From Aradus depressus (taxonomy: Eukaryota; Arthropoda; Insecta; Hemiptera; Aradidae), in NCBI GenBank assembly GCA_963662175.1, contig OY759216.1, positions 50,423,087 through 50,487,086 of the forward strand: 64,000 nucleotides of DNA. The letters run 5' to 3'. The position numbers were made by a program, and so were the translations under genes. Each line of letters begins with the position of its first letter. Position 1 is the stretch's first letter. The notes below the pieces were generated by a model. It saw nothing but the letters and a program-made list of their open reading frames with translations, was not told the origin of the DNA and ran no database searches. This document shows positions 11,739 through 22,908 of this stretch, piece by piece.

Positions 11739-12250
11739 TAGGCGTCTTCAACCAGCGGTCCGCGGGCACGAGTGGCCCGCTGAAGGAATTTTAGTCATGT
11801 CGGACAGACACTTGGAGGAAACTTTACGAATTGCAACAACATAGATTAAACCGGATATTGAAGCTTTAATCAAGAAAAAAAAACAATGTCAATTTCACAT
11901 TAAGACGACTAAAGTAACTACCATCTACCGCCATTAATGTAAGTTTTTTTTATTGTAAATGTATTTTGTAACATCGTTCTGTACAATCACCTTCATTATT
12001 TTCATAATAAAAAAAAATTACAAAGTATTTTAAATCGATTTTCATTTAACTTTTTTGGAACCAATATATATACAAATCTGTAACACCATCTCTTTCCTTA
12101 GAATGAACTGTAGTCTTGTAAAATGTAAAACAAACCTTCCTTTTTTATATACATTTTCTGACTACACTATTTTTTTGACAGACGTGTGGCTCGCGGATCT
12201 TTGTGAATTTATTGATGTGACCCTCGGGTGTGAAAGGTTGAAGACCCCTG
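11739..12250. mobile_element. Non-autonomous hAT element (512 bp)
   Basis: The termini are TAGGCGTCTTCAACC and its inverted partner GGTTGAAGACCCCTG. An exact 8-bp duplication gtgtacat flanks it (11731-11738 and 12251-12258), which is the hAT signature. The inside has ggtccgcgggcacg near the left end and tggctcgcgg near the right end, and no transposase. Confidence 0.85.
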
Positions 12251-12259
12251 GTGTACATT

Positions 12260-13750
12260 ATGGAACTTGTATGGAAATAGGAAGTCTGTAAGGAGGAATA
12301 GTAATCAATATCTAAAAAAATAGATATTTTATTTCGAAGCTGAAAACTATACATAAATAGTTATTTTCCTAATGTGAATATGGCTGATGTGAGAAGAGAT
12401 AAATTTAATAGCTTGCAAAAATAAAAATGTATCCTGACCTCTCACACATTTTATTGTAATATGATAGCCGGCTTTCGAGGATGCCCTCATCATCAAGCAT
12501 TCTCCAAAAAAGACACATAATTTACTAAAAAAATTTTTGAGATCAGACTACATTTTTATTTTGCAACATGTGAGATTAATTTTCATACATAAATCAATAT
12601 TTTCTATTTTTTTAGTTGTAATCACAAAACATTTTTTATTATTAGAAACATTATAATGGCCATATTCTTGTGAAAAAAAAGTGGGGGCACTGATCCCTTT
12701 TGCATTGATTTTGAGAAAATCATCCTTTTCGAATCAATTATTGATACTTTTTCATTTATTAGTAATTTTCTAAATAATATTCGATTCCCTCTGAAATATT
12801 GTAGATTCCTTGACAAATAAGTCTTTCTTTATATAAATATATATATATTTCAATAATTAAGTAATTATCTATCAAATTTTAGAAATGTATGAAATACATA
12901 TAATAATATATGTTGAAGTACCCATTGTTTACCCACTTATTTTCTGAGTACAAAACATAATTAAAACATAGACTTTCGCGTATTTACTCCCATCGTTATA
13001 TAAAATTTTACATACCATTTTTTAATCAGTAATTATCATTTCGGTGTATCTAATTAATTTAATATAGGTAATAAATAACATTTATAAATATAAAATCACA
13101 AAAATACCAAGTTCATTAATTTGTTGTTTTTGTATATATCTTTTTAAAAATATTTATGATGTTCGTCTATTTGTATTATTGTGGGAGACCTGTAAACATT
13201 TGTATTTTTTTAGTGTTAACCTTATATTTTACTTAATATTCTCATAAGTCCAGAGAGGTCGGAGAAGGTAGGTTATATGAATTTAGTTTTTATCTAATAA
13301 ATAATTTAGAAGGCCCATTCAAAATGCTGTACATTACTCCTAAGTCGCCGGTCTAATGTGGGCCTTGTGAGGGTTCCAAGTGAACCTCATGTTGAAAGTT
13401 AGTCATAAAGATTTTACTGAAGAGGATTGAGGCAATGGCTAGTTTTCAGTGAATACTGGGGAGTCGGCAGCATGGCGCAGAAATATGAGAAAAAAATATA
13501 TATATCGTGGGCTTACAAGCGAAAGGCACTAAGTCTGAAAAAATGGTTTTGAGTTATGGACAATTTTAATATTCAAACCTTTTTCTTAATGCTAGAAATT
13601 ATTTTGGTGTGATCAATTATTTAAGGTGAAAATGTATATGCTTTGGAATAGTATGTTTTTTACATGTTTTACTCAATCAAAATAATTTTATTAAAAAAAA
13701 TAATGATAAAAATGTCATGACGTAGTGCTTTCGCATGTAAGCCCAGGATA
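12260..13750. other. Intergenic AT-rich stretch
   Basis: No gene seen. Around 12460-12500 there is a half-site of the ccggctttcgaggatg type common at MITE hairpins. Confidence 0.5.
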
Positions 13751-13759
13751 TATTCGTGA

Positions 13760-13935
13760 TTATTTGCTTCCAAACACTGTGGGGGTTCGGAACCCCGCCG
13801 AGGCTCTCAGGATTTTTTAATCGTTAAAGACTTTATTTAGGTAACTAGACCTGGATAGGAAAAATGTAGGATTCCTAGAGTCGTATGCAGTGTGACCTCT
13901 TAGATAAAGCCCTGGCATGCGTCACAGAAACGAGT
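13760..13935 (+). mobile_element. SINE-1 fragment, diverged
   Basis: Recognisable by ggaaccccgccgaggct, aggattcctagagtcg and gccctggcatgcgtca in SINE-1 order; the middle is deleted. Confidence 0.55.
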
Positions 13936-13975
13936 AAATAAACAAAAAGGGTAAAGCTTTCGTGTAGCTGAACTA

Positions 13976-14847
13976 CAGTCGACTCTCGATCATTTGAAAT
14001 TTTGTCCAGGTCCCTTGAAACACACTCGATAAATTGAAAAAAATTAATGTACATTTGGTCCCCTCGGTAATTTGAAGTTGTAGCAATGGCATCTTACTCG
14101 CCTACACTCTATAATTTGAAGTGAGGGCTCCCCAACTCTCTATAATTTGAAGTGCCCTGACGTCACTTCTGATGTGAGTCATTTGATCCTGCACAGACCT
14201 GTCCTTTGTTTACATGCCCTGGACTAGATTAATTGATTGCAGTTTTCTTTCTTTAGTTAAATTTAAACAGCGTTTTTCTAATTTTTAAAATCAAAATAAA
14301 CAACAGAAAGAATTGTCTTTCAATTGGTGAAAAACTGCGTGTTATATAGAAGCTGTGGAAAATGAAATATTGAAAAAAGATGTTGCAAAGCAGTGCAATA
14401 TTTTACTATTTACATTGTCCACGATAAAATCACCGGAAGTGCCTCATATGAAGGAAGAAAAAGGTCACGTCAGGGTGAATTTCCTCGTCTGGAGGTTTTT
14501 TTCTCAGCTCTCATCACTAAATTAACTCCATGGAGAATGCAAGATGGAAGTCGCTTACTCAAAAGAAAATTACGGACTTCTTTTCAAAATGAACATTTGC
14601 CTATAATATTTTCATTTTTATGTTTTTATACCATATATATGGTACCGATTGTACCATATATGTACATATGTATATTATTTTGTATATTTTAAAATAAATA
14701 TCACTCAAGTATGAACGCACATACATACTTTTAATCACAGTCCTGTTTATTTGAATTTTTTCCTAACTCCGTCTTGGTTATTTGAACTCTCGGTAATTTG
14801 AACTTTTCCTCTGGTCCCTTGAGTTTCAAATTATCGAGAGTCAACTG
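13976..14847 (+). mobile_element. Tigger/pogo-type element remnant (872 bp)
   Basis: The ends are CAGTCGACTCTCGATCATTTGAA and, reversed from the right, CAGTTGACTCTCGATAATTTGAAA, flanked by TA on both sides. This matches the pogo/Tigger group of Tc1/mariner elements. Around 14320-14440 a broken reading frame contains EAVENEILKKDVAKQCNI and TLSTIKS, like the N-terminal helix-turn-helix of CENP-B/Tigger transposases. The catalytic part is gone. Confidence 0.8.
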
Positions 14848-15082
14848 TATATGCATATATATATTGAAAATATCGACAAATACCTGGCTGGCTATTTGGA
14901 AGATGTTCCGGTAGATGTCTCTCAGCAATAGGCACATCTCCACAACTTACTATTAGTTTCAGATGAACAGAAGCTTCATCATATTTATTTATTTGTCCTA
15001 ACAAGCTTGAAGTTAAAAAAAAAAATCTAAAAGACTAATATTATCTGTGGCTTTTTTGAAATTTTAATTTAACCTTTTTATT

Positions 15083-15302
15083 TTTTTTATTTATTATTTA
15101 TTTTTTTTTTTTGGCCTTATGTACGGTGCATATTAGCCATGTCAATGAGTTATTTAGTTATATTTACGACATCCATGGCCCCGGGAGGGAGTTCTATCTA
15201 CGAAATAAAACTCACTCCCGGACGGGATTCGAACCCGCAAACCATGGTGAGACCATGCGACCAAAGCCCTACGCTCTAGCCCGCACGGCCACCATGGCTC
15301 CC
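15083..15302 (-). mobile_element. SINE-2 copy, minus strand, with 11-bp target duplication
   Basis: Nearly identical to the copy at 1087-1327, including the B box word gattcgaacccgc on the plus strand. The target duplication acctttttatt is at 15072-15082 and 15303-15313. Confidence 0.85.
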
Positions 15303-15473
15303 ACCTTTTTATTAATATAAGTATTTTTGTTATCAGTTAATGAATCTATGTATTTATAATTCTGTATCGAACTCCATGCTGTAGAAATTCTTTATAAACA
15401 ATAAAGTTATATATTCATTCATATTGAAAATAGCAAGTAAAATACACTAAAAAATACAAATATGCACAGGTTT

Positions 15474-15819
15474 AGGTTAGGTTAGGTTTTATGACTCATG
15501 CCCGGGCTTTAACTACGAGGTCATATCGCCTACTACCAGAGCGCTCTTTCGTCACTCTGGTGGACATGAGCCCGACTCTACTGTGGGAGTCCTAAATTTT
15601 GCCTACCCTAAATTTTTATTCATCTAGGGTAGGGGTCTTTAACGAGTACCTGACATCGTACAGGCTCGGGACCATCGCTTAACGTCCCATCCGAAGGACG
15701 GCGTGCTTAAGTTTATTTTACCTCCCAGATAAAATAAACTAAGGGCCTCGGTCGGGCTACGAACCCACAATCTTGAGCTCAGAAGTCAAGCACGCATACC
15801 ACTGAGCTACCGGCGCCCT
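15474..15819 (-). mobile_element. SINE-1 copy, full length, minus strand
   Basis: It starts on the plus strand with aggttaggttaggtttta (the 3' tail) and ends with ctaccggcgccct (the tRNA-like head). A direct repeat atatgcacaggttt lies at 15460-15473 and 15820-15833. Confidence 0.9.
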
Positions 15820-15997
15820 ATATGCACAGGTTTTGGTTAATAATAAAAAATAAAGAAGAAAATATGCATATAAATATAAAAACAACAAATTAATGAGGTC
15901 AGTTCAAATTTTTAAAATATAAATATTATTAATTATATTTAATTAATGACGAAAATAGTAATGATGGTTACTGATTGAATATTATAAACAATTTTAG

Positions 15998-16003
15998 TTT
16001 ATT
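15998..16003 (-). terminator. Polyadenylation signal of the micro-exon gene
   Basis: AATAAA on the minus strand about 180 bases after the stop codon at 16180, in non-repetitive sequence. Confidence 0.5.
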
Positions 16004-16179
16004 AATGACGGGAGTATGTATGTTCTGAACCCAGAATAATATTGTTGCCAAATATATTGTTATACATTCAAAATCTCTTTACACAACCTTACAATTAAAA
16101 TTTGTTCTTCCTCAGGAAAATATTACTTATTAGTGAAATATTTCAGATTCATTTTACAATATTCCTTGTGGCGTGCCAA

Positions 16180-16439
16180 CTATTTTAAAGAATCGCCGCC
16201 TTGGTAAACCTCATTGAATTGACTCTGGGGCTCAAGCACTGTTACGAAACGTTGCATCTCTGGCCAGTCCTCACACTTCAAGTCCACACTGAACACCTGC
16301 TCCTCCTTCAACTCACTGATGATGGTGAGTGCAACACACCAGACTCGACCCTCCGGTCGCACCAGTTCAGCATTGTACACCTGAATGCATCCAACCATTG
16401 CATTGTCCTTGTTCTGACGGGGGACGCATGTGGACAATT
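16180..16439 (-). CDS. Micro-exon gene, last exon: second half of Cys-rich domain
   Basis: The acceptor tttcttcag is followed by 86 codons and a stop at 16180. Entry is in phase 1 (AA completes a codon begun in the previous exon). It contains four Cys in TCVPRQ, GCIQVYNAEL, VWCVALTI and VFSVDLKCEDW. The order CVP, C-x-x-(F/V)YN, C-(I/V)-x-L and a last Cys after an alternating strand fits the second half of DUF4773, an insect family of secreted Cys-rich proteins of unknown function. The end, QFNEVYQGGDSLK, is polar. The upstream Cys are in exons 20579-20457 and 20379-20284. Confidence 0.7.
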
Positions 16440-16449
16440 CTGAAGAAAA

Positions 16450-18148
16450 AAATATTAAACTTAAACTCCTAGCGGATTCTGGATAAACATATAAAAGTTC
16501 CTGTCGATACATTAATTCTATCGGGAATTATCATTTTCACAGTCATACATACAAATTTCTTCAGGTCAAAACTCAGCATCGAATTTTTGACCGATTATAA
16601 CTTCCCCTATATTTTGAATAGCTGTGGAAATAAGACGATTTTTTTTATAATGACAACCTTGTTAGCGTAAAGTCAAGTGTGAGCAGTATAATGTCTTAGG
16701 TTATGCGATGACGTTATTTTAGTGCAAAGTGCACTCTACTCCCGGTGTACATATGAGTACGGATACCACGGATAAAGCAAATTCACAGTTAACCCAAAGA
16801 CTAAAGTAAATATGGGTTTTTTATTTTTTAGAATTATATAATATATTTAACACATCATTTCTCGCATTTCGTTTTTGATTTTTTTAAAAATTAGCGATAA
16901 CAAACGTTTTTGGAAGTACTACTCCCATCATCGGTATCTATAATTTATATGTTATTCATGTTAATATTATGATGAGAATATTATGATAGACAGAAGGAAT
17001 GTTAACATAAAGAACATAGAAATAATAGATATTGATATTTTAGGTGAGTGCCCTCATATCCAGTCTACAATGAGGCTTAAACCAATACAGCCATTTTATA
17101 CAGACGGCTCTTCGCTTAGTGTATTATGTGTAGGTCTATTTTACTGTATAACTATTTTTATATTTATTTTAGAAATATAAAATGTATATAAAAAGGTAAG
17201 AAAAGTATTAGGATAATCAGTCTTTCTTTAAAAATTAGGCTTCCTTTATAATCGACCTTTAAGCAGATGCCCTTCTGTTTGCCGAAAACACCTCTACTAA
17301 ACGCACGATATATTCTGACCCGAACAAGAAATGTGGATGTGTTCTGAAATATTGTCAAAAGCAAGTTGAAAACACCTTTGGATGAAATGCTAGAAAAAAG
17401 AAACGAACAATCATCCCAGAGAAGTCTAAGAAACACAAATATTTTACTGTCCAAATACATTTTTTGCGTTCTGTGTAGATATAGTGGAAATACTAATGAA
17501 TAAAATAAAATGATAGATAAAACACTTTTTTTGAACACTTATATTGTCTAATTCCACAAGCATATACTTAAATGTGTACCGGTTTCGGTTTACGCCATCG
17601 TCAGCACAATCTTCAACAATAATGAATGTTCAACATTATTGTTGAACCTTGTGCTGACGATGGCGTAAGCCGAAACCGGTACACATTTAAGTATATGTTT
17701 CTGGAATTAGACAATATAAGTGTTCAAAAAAAGTGTTTTATCTATAATTTTATTTATTTCTACTTTTAAGACAATACATAGAAATGTTTTCGCCAGAGAT
17801 CTTGTGGAAGTTCATTGTAAATACTACTGAATAAAAACACTTAGAACAAGTCAAAATGTAATATTACCACCTGTCATAAGTCTGTATCCTGTACACTTGA
17901 CAATGCTCTAACCAGCAAAATATATTGTGTATTTTATATAAATATAGTGGCATTTTTTTGACTTGTTCTAAGCGTTTTTATTCAGTAGTATTTACAATAC
18001 TTAGAATTCTATCCTGTCGTACTATCGTACTCCTCCCTATATTTGTTGTTGTATGTATTTATAATATAGAAAGATGAAGGTTTTCAATGAAGTTTTTTCT
18101 ATGAATTTATGAATAAATCAATTATTACATTATTGTCGTTTTAAATAC

Positions 18149-18195
<47 letters not shown>

Positions 18196-18260
18196 AGTTG
18201 GATAAGGGATAAGATCCAATACACATTTTTTAATATTCATTTACTTCTAATATACCTCAC
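16450..18260. other. Intron with dispersed repeats and a large palindrome
   Basis: This holds the palindromic MITE at 17519-17740 and a pair of inverted words from about 17820 to 18000 (ttgacttgttctaagcgttt and its partner), plus an (AT)n run at 18150-18190. No further exon seen. Confidence 0.5.
17519..17740. mobile_element. Palindromic MITE (two arms of about 105 bp)
   Basis: The left arm (gaacacttatattgtctaat ... gtgtaccggtttcgg ... gatggcgt-like core) is followed by an almost perfect inverted copy ending in agacaatataagtgttc. The loop is only a few bases near 17630. No coding capacity. Confidence 0.85.
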
Positions 18261-18410
18261 TTAATCTCATCCAGAATTATTTCAACAAATTTCTGGAGAA
18301 GGGCTTCCTTCCAAGGAGTGCCTGAGTTCCCACAAAATTGTAGATCTCGCCACCGTCTCCAATAATAAAATGGACATAGCCACGCATTCTGGTGCCATTC
18401 GCTGGGACTA
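18261..18410 (-). CDS. Micro-exon gene, Cys-domain exon with an in-frame TAA
   Basis: The acceptor acaaaacag precedes a 150-nt exon that ends at gtgagg; both borders fit phase 1. The phase-1 frame reads VPANGTRMRGYVHFIIGDGG, then EIYNFVGTQALLGRKPFSRN and LLK, then TAA at 18279-18277, five codons before the donor. The strand pattern (FIIGDGGEIYN ... GRKPF just before the next exon's CVP) suits the middle of a DUF4773-like domain. So this allele is either truncated here, or skips this exon (the flanking junctions remain in frame), or the TAA is an assembly error. Another frame of the same stretch is also open but would need phase-2 borders that no neighbour has. Confidence 0.5.
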
Positions 18411-18590
18411 CTGTTTTGTATATAATCGAGGTGAGTGTCCATATGCAATGTATCATACAGTTTAAAATACCGATATTTTTGCACCATTTTTTTATTTTAA
18501 CAGTCAATAAATGCAATCAATAAATTTAAATGTATTATACTCTCATAACATTCTCCTTATTGCCTACTAAAATTAACTCCCACTTTCCAG

Positions 18591-18685
18591 GAATACTAAG
18601 ACGAGTCAGAAGACAAGATTTCGCAGTTCGATATATTGACAAAAAGTTAGCCCATCATGTAAATAATGTGTTTTCCATTCCCTAA
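18591..18685 (+). other. Coding-like open stretch on the plus strand, unknown
   Basis: After a good acceptor (aactcccactttccag) the frame entering in phase 1 reads ILRRVRRQDFAVRYIDKK and LAHHVNNVFSIP, then TAA. It lies antisense inside an intron of the micro-exon gene. No domain is recognised; it could be a chance ORF or a transposon piece. Confidence 0.22.
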
Positions 18686-18899
18686 TTTTTCACCCAACCA
18701 TTAACTATTTTTATATTTTACTTTGAATTTTGCTTACTCCACTAAATGTTTAAATTTTTCACCGATAATACATTTTTTTAATAAAAAATAAATGTGAAGT
18801 AGACGAAAGATATCCTTCTTTTGAGAAAAGTTTAAAATTAACTTGATAATGATAGTTATGTAAACAGACACTTTCTCAGCCTTTATTTATGTCTCCTAA

Positions 18900-20280
18900 A
18901 ATGCATTTTTTTAATAATATTTACATTTTGATCTAACTGACGTTTCGCCACATTCGGGCATTTTCAAAACGTTATTCCGTGTTTGAAACAACTACATCAC
19001 TGTCACATAATACATTACACTACAGCTTATTTATTTAGTTCAATTTATTAAACACTATTTGTATAATCAGTCAACAACAGGTGACCCATTGATAACTTCC
19101 AATTGAAGCTTTACATACATGTGGACAGCGCCGGTAGTTCAAAGGTAGCTGAGCCCAAGATCGCGGGTTAGAAACCCAGCCGAGGCACTTCGGTTTTTTT
19201 ATTTAGGAAGTGAAGATACCTTGAGCATGTCGTCCTTCGGATGGGACGTCAAGCGATGATTGAGCTTGAGCTTATCTTAATATTATATATGTGTCATTCT
19301 CGTTTTTTGTAGGCGTGACCCCCCCTCCCCCCCCAAAGTTGTGTTTTTGACACCGTTTAATCGATTTGTGTAACATTTTTGTGAAAGTAGCTAAAATTAT
19401 CAGGCAAAATGTTGTTCTACTTTGAAATTTCACTCTTTGATATTTTTTTTTGTAATTGTAAATTTATTTAGGGGGCAACTAAAAGGGCCCCACTCACTCC
19501 AATATTAGTCAATGCAATCATGGGGCAACCACTTTTCATATTTGAGGGCGCCGGTAGCTTAGTGGTATGCGTACTTGCCTTCTGAGCTCAAGATCGTGGG
19601 TTCGAAACCCGGCCGAGGCCCTTAGTTTATTTTATCTGGGAGGTAAAATAAACTTGAGCACGCCGTCCTTCGGATGGGACGTTAAGCGATGGTCCCGAGC
19701 CTATACGATGTTAGGTACTCTTCAAAGACCCCTACCCTATCCAAGGCGAATAAAAATTTAGCGTAGGCAAAATTTAGGACTTCCATTGGGCTCAGGTCCA
19801 CCAGAGCGACAAAAGATCCCTCTGTTAGCAAACGATATGACCTCATAGTTATAGTCCGGGCATGTCACAATAACTAACTGTAATGAAATTATCAAGTGTC
19901 ACCTGTTATAGACTGATTACACAAATAATTTTAAAACATTGAATTATATTGGAGAATATTACAATGATAGAGTTGTGTTAAACATGACAGCAAGTTTCGA
20001 TAATGCTCATACTAAATTTATTCTCGATAAATTCATTATATCGATATTTATTAGGGTACTTAAGTAGAGCCGCTCTTCTCTGGTCCCCACGTTAATGGGT
20101 GCCGTCCTTATGGGGTTTTGAATTTAAATATAAAATTACCTGTCTATACATTCATTACAACGACAGTATTAGACTTAATCGATTTTGTCGAAATTACAAA
20201 TATTTAAAAAAATCTAAAATTTGTTAAAACTGTAGATTAGCCTATACAAACTAATATTGTAAAAATATATAATCATAGCA
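18900..20280. other. Intron with SINE-1 pieces
   Basis: A shortened SINE-1 copy lies at about 19121-19268 and a nearly complete one at 19546-19875. The rest is AT-rich, with a short C-run at 19321-19340. Confidence 0.55.
19546..19875 (+). mobile_element. SINE-1 copy, nearly complete
   Basis: The head gcgccggtagcttagtgg, B box gttcgaaac, body ccttcggatgggacgttaag and tail tagtccgggcatgtcac are present. The telomere-like end is lost. Clear target duplications were not identified. Confidence 0.85.
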
Positions 20281-20283
20281 TAC

Positions 20284-20379
20284 TTAGCCACAGGGTTGGA
20301 TCCATTATTTCTTCAGCATCGATAAGTACAACATCATTGAGGTTATTTTGTTTACTATCGAGCGGCAAGTAGACACAAT
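20284..20379 (-). CDS. Micro-exon gene, 96-nt exon (Cys domain)
   Basis: Acceptor ttgttacag, donor gtatgc, phase 1 at both ends, 32 codons. After the split Asp codon it reads CVYLPLDSKQNNLND, then VVLIDAEEIMDPTLWL. It supplies the fourth Cys in the CV-x-L context of DUF4773. Reading through the donor hits TGA after four more codons, which supports splicing here. Its exit base A joins in frame both to the exon at 18410 (ATA) and directly to the one at 16439 (AAA). Confidence 0.72.
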
Positions 20380-20456
20380 CTGTAACAATAATCCATACAA
20401 TACAAAAAAATAACAATATATACGACAAAAATATATATTTTGTTTATTTATCCTAC

Positions 20457-20579
20457 CTCTCTCCCAATTTTTAGTTTTAATTGGAAGACAAAGTCCGCAA
20501 TGTCCAAATTTACAAGACACGTAGGGTAATCCGAATGGATAAGAATCTTCAATATTTTCCACCGTATACTCTTCTACTT
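20457..20579 (-). CDS. Micro-exon gene, 123-nt exon (start of Cys domain)
   Basis: Acceptor tcctttttag, donor gtagga, phase 1 to phase 1, 41 codons. It reads VEEYTVENIEDSYPFGLP, then YVSCKFGHCGLCLPIKT and KNWERG. The C-x-F-G-x-C-G-x-C cluster followed by a Trp and then a CV in the next exon is the N-terminal signature I associate with DUF4773. Only a 77-bp intron separates it from the next exon, an ordinary insect intron size. Confidence 0.75.
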
Positions 20580-20885
20580 CTAAAAAGGAAAAAATATATA
20601 CATATACTGTAATAAATACATATTTAAAGTACTTATTGGGTTTTAATTTTGTTTTTAAATTTTCAAACTTTAATTGGATACGTCATACAATTTCGTACAT
20701 CGAAATAGCTTATAAATAATATAAAAATACACATAAGTTAAATAAATACTAATAGTTTTTTTTTAAAGAAAAGAAAATAAATGATCATAAAATATCAAAT
20801 TCCTAAATACAAAATGTACAATTTATATCTTTAATTATAAATATTTTATTTTTATGTGAGAGATAAATAATAAATCTTCTTTCAG

Positions 20886-21001
20886 AACGATATTTCGGTG
20901 CGATGAGGGGCCCTCAGATTTCAAAGACCGACGTAAAGAAGAAACAAATAAAAATAATTAATGAAAATAACAAAAGTACTAAACAAAATTCATTACGATA
21001 G
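20886..21001 (+). other. Coding-like open stretch on the plus strand, unknown
   Basis: Acceptor-like aaatcttctttcag leads, in phase 1, to RYFGAMRGPQISKTD and then VKKKQIKIINENNKSTKQ before TAG. A donor-like gtaaag follows the first 47 nt. No family recognised. Confidence 0.22.
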
Positions 21002-21649
21002 AAATTATGGGATATTTGTGGAGGAGCTCTACCAAGAAAATAAATAGGAAAAAAAAACAGCTTTTATTTACAAAACACGACTTTTAAATAATAAAAGTAT
21101 CTAAACAAAGCATTAATATAAACATTTTTAATTTAATTTTAATTTTTTTATTATCTATTGCTTTCAAGTGGGGAAATGGTAATGAGGATGGTAACGGATT
21201 TTTGATTTTAGGGGAGGGGGGGGGGGGGGGATGAATATAATATTTCTGATTTATAGAAAACGTAAAAAAAAAAGTTGGTGAATCATTGGCAATGTACTTC
21301 CTCAGCACGGATTAATCAATTACATTTTCGCTCTCCATCCAAAACGAATCGGCAGTTTGAGCTAAAAATCACATCGGCAGTTATTGGGGTCGTTGAATTG
21401 AGCCTCTCCCCTCCCCTTTGGCTGAAAATGAATAGGTGTCGACCGATAGGTGTCATTCTATCGGCAGTTATCGTGTTCACAGACCCATACACACAGCCAG
21501 AAAACATTTTTTTTTTTTTTTTCATTTTTGAAATTTGTGTTTCAGAAAATTGTTAGGAATTTGTGACCGATTACATAACTTCCCCTATACTTCATATAGC
21601 TGAATTAGTAAAAAATCACTCGTAAATACTGTGACTCCCGGTTATTCAG

Positions 21650-21827
21650 CATAAAAATACCTATTATTTTAATTTCCAATAATCCTCCACCGGACGATTC
21701 TGCATTTTTAAATAGACTTCATGTAATTCAGGCTAAGACTAGTATTAAGTATGATAATAGTGTTCCTATATTAAATGTTCCAATGTTTCATGTGTATGAA
21801 CCAATAGGTACTGATGAGAGTGATTAA
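21650..21827 (+). other. Possible terminal exon or coding fragment, unknown family
   Basis: An open frame ends at TAA 21825 and reads NNPPPDDSAFLNRLHVIQAK, then TSIKYDNSVPILNVP and MFHVYEPIGTDESD. Composition and codon use look protein-like (acidic end, no low complexity). The upstream border is unclear (ggttattcag at 21649 is a weak acceptor). It could be a host exon, a transposon piece or an endogenous viral fragment. Confidence 0.35.
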
Positions 21828-22247
21828 TATTTTTCTTCATATTATTTTGTATATTGTAAGCATAAATACTATATCTACATTACTGTTATAATTGTTTATT
21901 TCACCAAATATAATTCATGACATACCATATCTCAAATTGGCCGTAGGCCCTCAACGCATTGCAAATGCGGATTTCTTTATTATTAACCTGCTTTCCCACT
22001 AACCTGCCTGGCATAATGGTTTAAACGACGGGAGGGTCAAATTATCGTGCCCTTTTCTTAGTATTTTATTTATTTATTATAGTTTTATTTTATTCAATCA
22101 GTTTATTTTTTTAAATATTAAAAAAAAAATGTTTTATAAGAGAGCTTGATGGTGAGGGAAACCTCGAAACCGGCTAGCACAAATAATAAAACTGTGAGAG
22201 ATCAGATTCACTTCACGCAACATCAGTCATTTTCACATTCGATTCCA

Positions 22248-22340
22248 CATCGCCAGGTAGCTCAGAAATAGTGTGTTGAGCTCAAGATCGCAAAAAATGG
22301 TCCCGAATATATGATGTCAGATGCTAGCTAGAGAATCTAG
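22248..22340 (+). mobile_element. SINE-1 deletion remnant
   Basis: Fragments of the head (tagctcagaaatag, gagctcaagatcgc) are fused directly to body words (atggtcccgaat, gatgtcagatgctagc). Confidence 0.5.
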
Positions 22341-22738
22341 AGGTCGAAAATAATTATATTCGCATCGAATTACGTAACTTCCCCTATACTTCTAGGAGAA
22401 GTAAAAAGAAAATTAGGCTCACAAAAAACAGAAAATTAAAAAAACAAAATAAATAAAAATCCCCACCCTACTTAATAGTCTTTTTAAAGTTTATAAACAA
22501 AGATGTTGAACTTAAAGCAATTTAACAGATGCAGGGAACATTGCTTTGAGAATGTGAGGCATGTATGTTAAGTATAATTTGGTTAGAAGTACCACAGTCT
22601 CTGCAACTGACAGGAAAATAAGAAAACCTCTCTTTTAATTATAATCAACTTTCACTACAGAGTTAACTTCAACATTTCATGTTAACATTTTCTTATGCTA
22701 AAAGAGAAAAAAATTAGTAAAATTTTGTTTTTATATAG

Positions 22739-22908
22739 GATCAGAAATTAGCCCATATAACTTAAATAGCGGAATTATCCGTGGGACTTTGACTTCTTCT
22801 CATGATATCTCTCCTGCGGTTGCTAGGCAATTCTTCGACAGTACAATATTCAATGATTCATATGGAAATGAGCCATATTGTCCTTCAAATCCCGGAAAAA
22901 GGCAATAA
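22739..22908 (+). other. Possible terminal exon on the plus strand, unknown family
   Basis: After a good acceptor (gtttttatatag) a frame entering in phase 1 runs 55 codons to TAA at 22906: SEISPYNLNSGIIRGTLTSS, HDISPAVARQFFDST, IFNDSYGNEPYCPSNPGKRQ. It is not low complexity. It lies about 900 bases after the similar fragment at 21650-21827 and could share an origin with it. I do not recognise the family. Confidence 0.4.

Noticed and set aside
22590..22625. 14-nt AG/GT-bounded segment on the minus strand with a good acceptor
   Set aside because: It would shift the frame (phase 1 in, phase 0 out).
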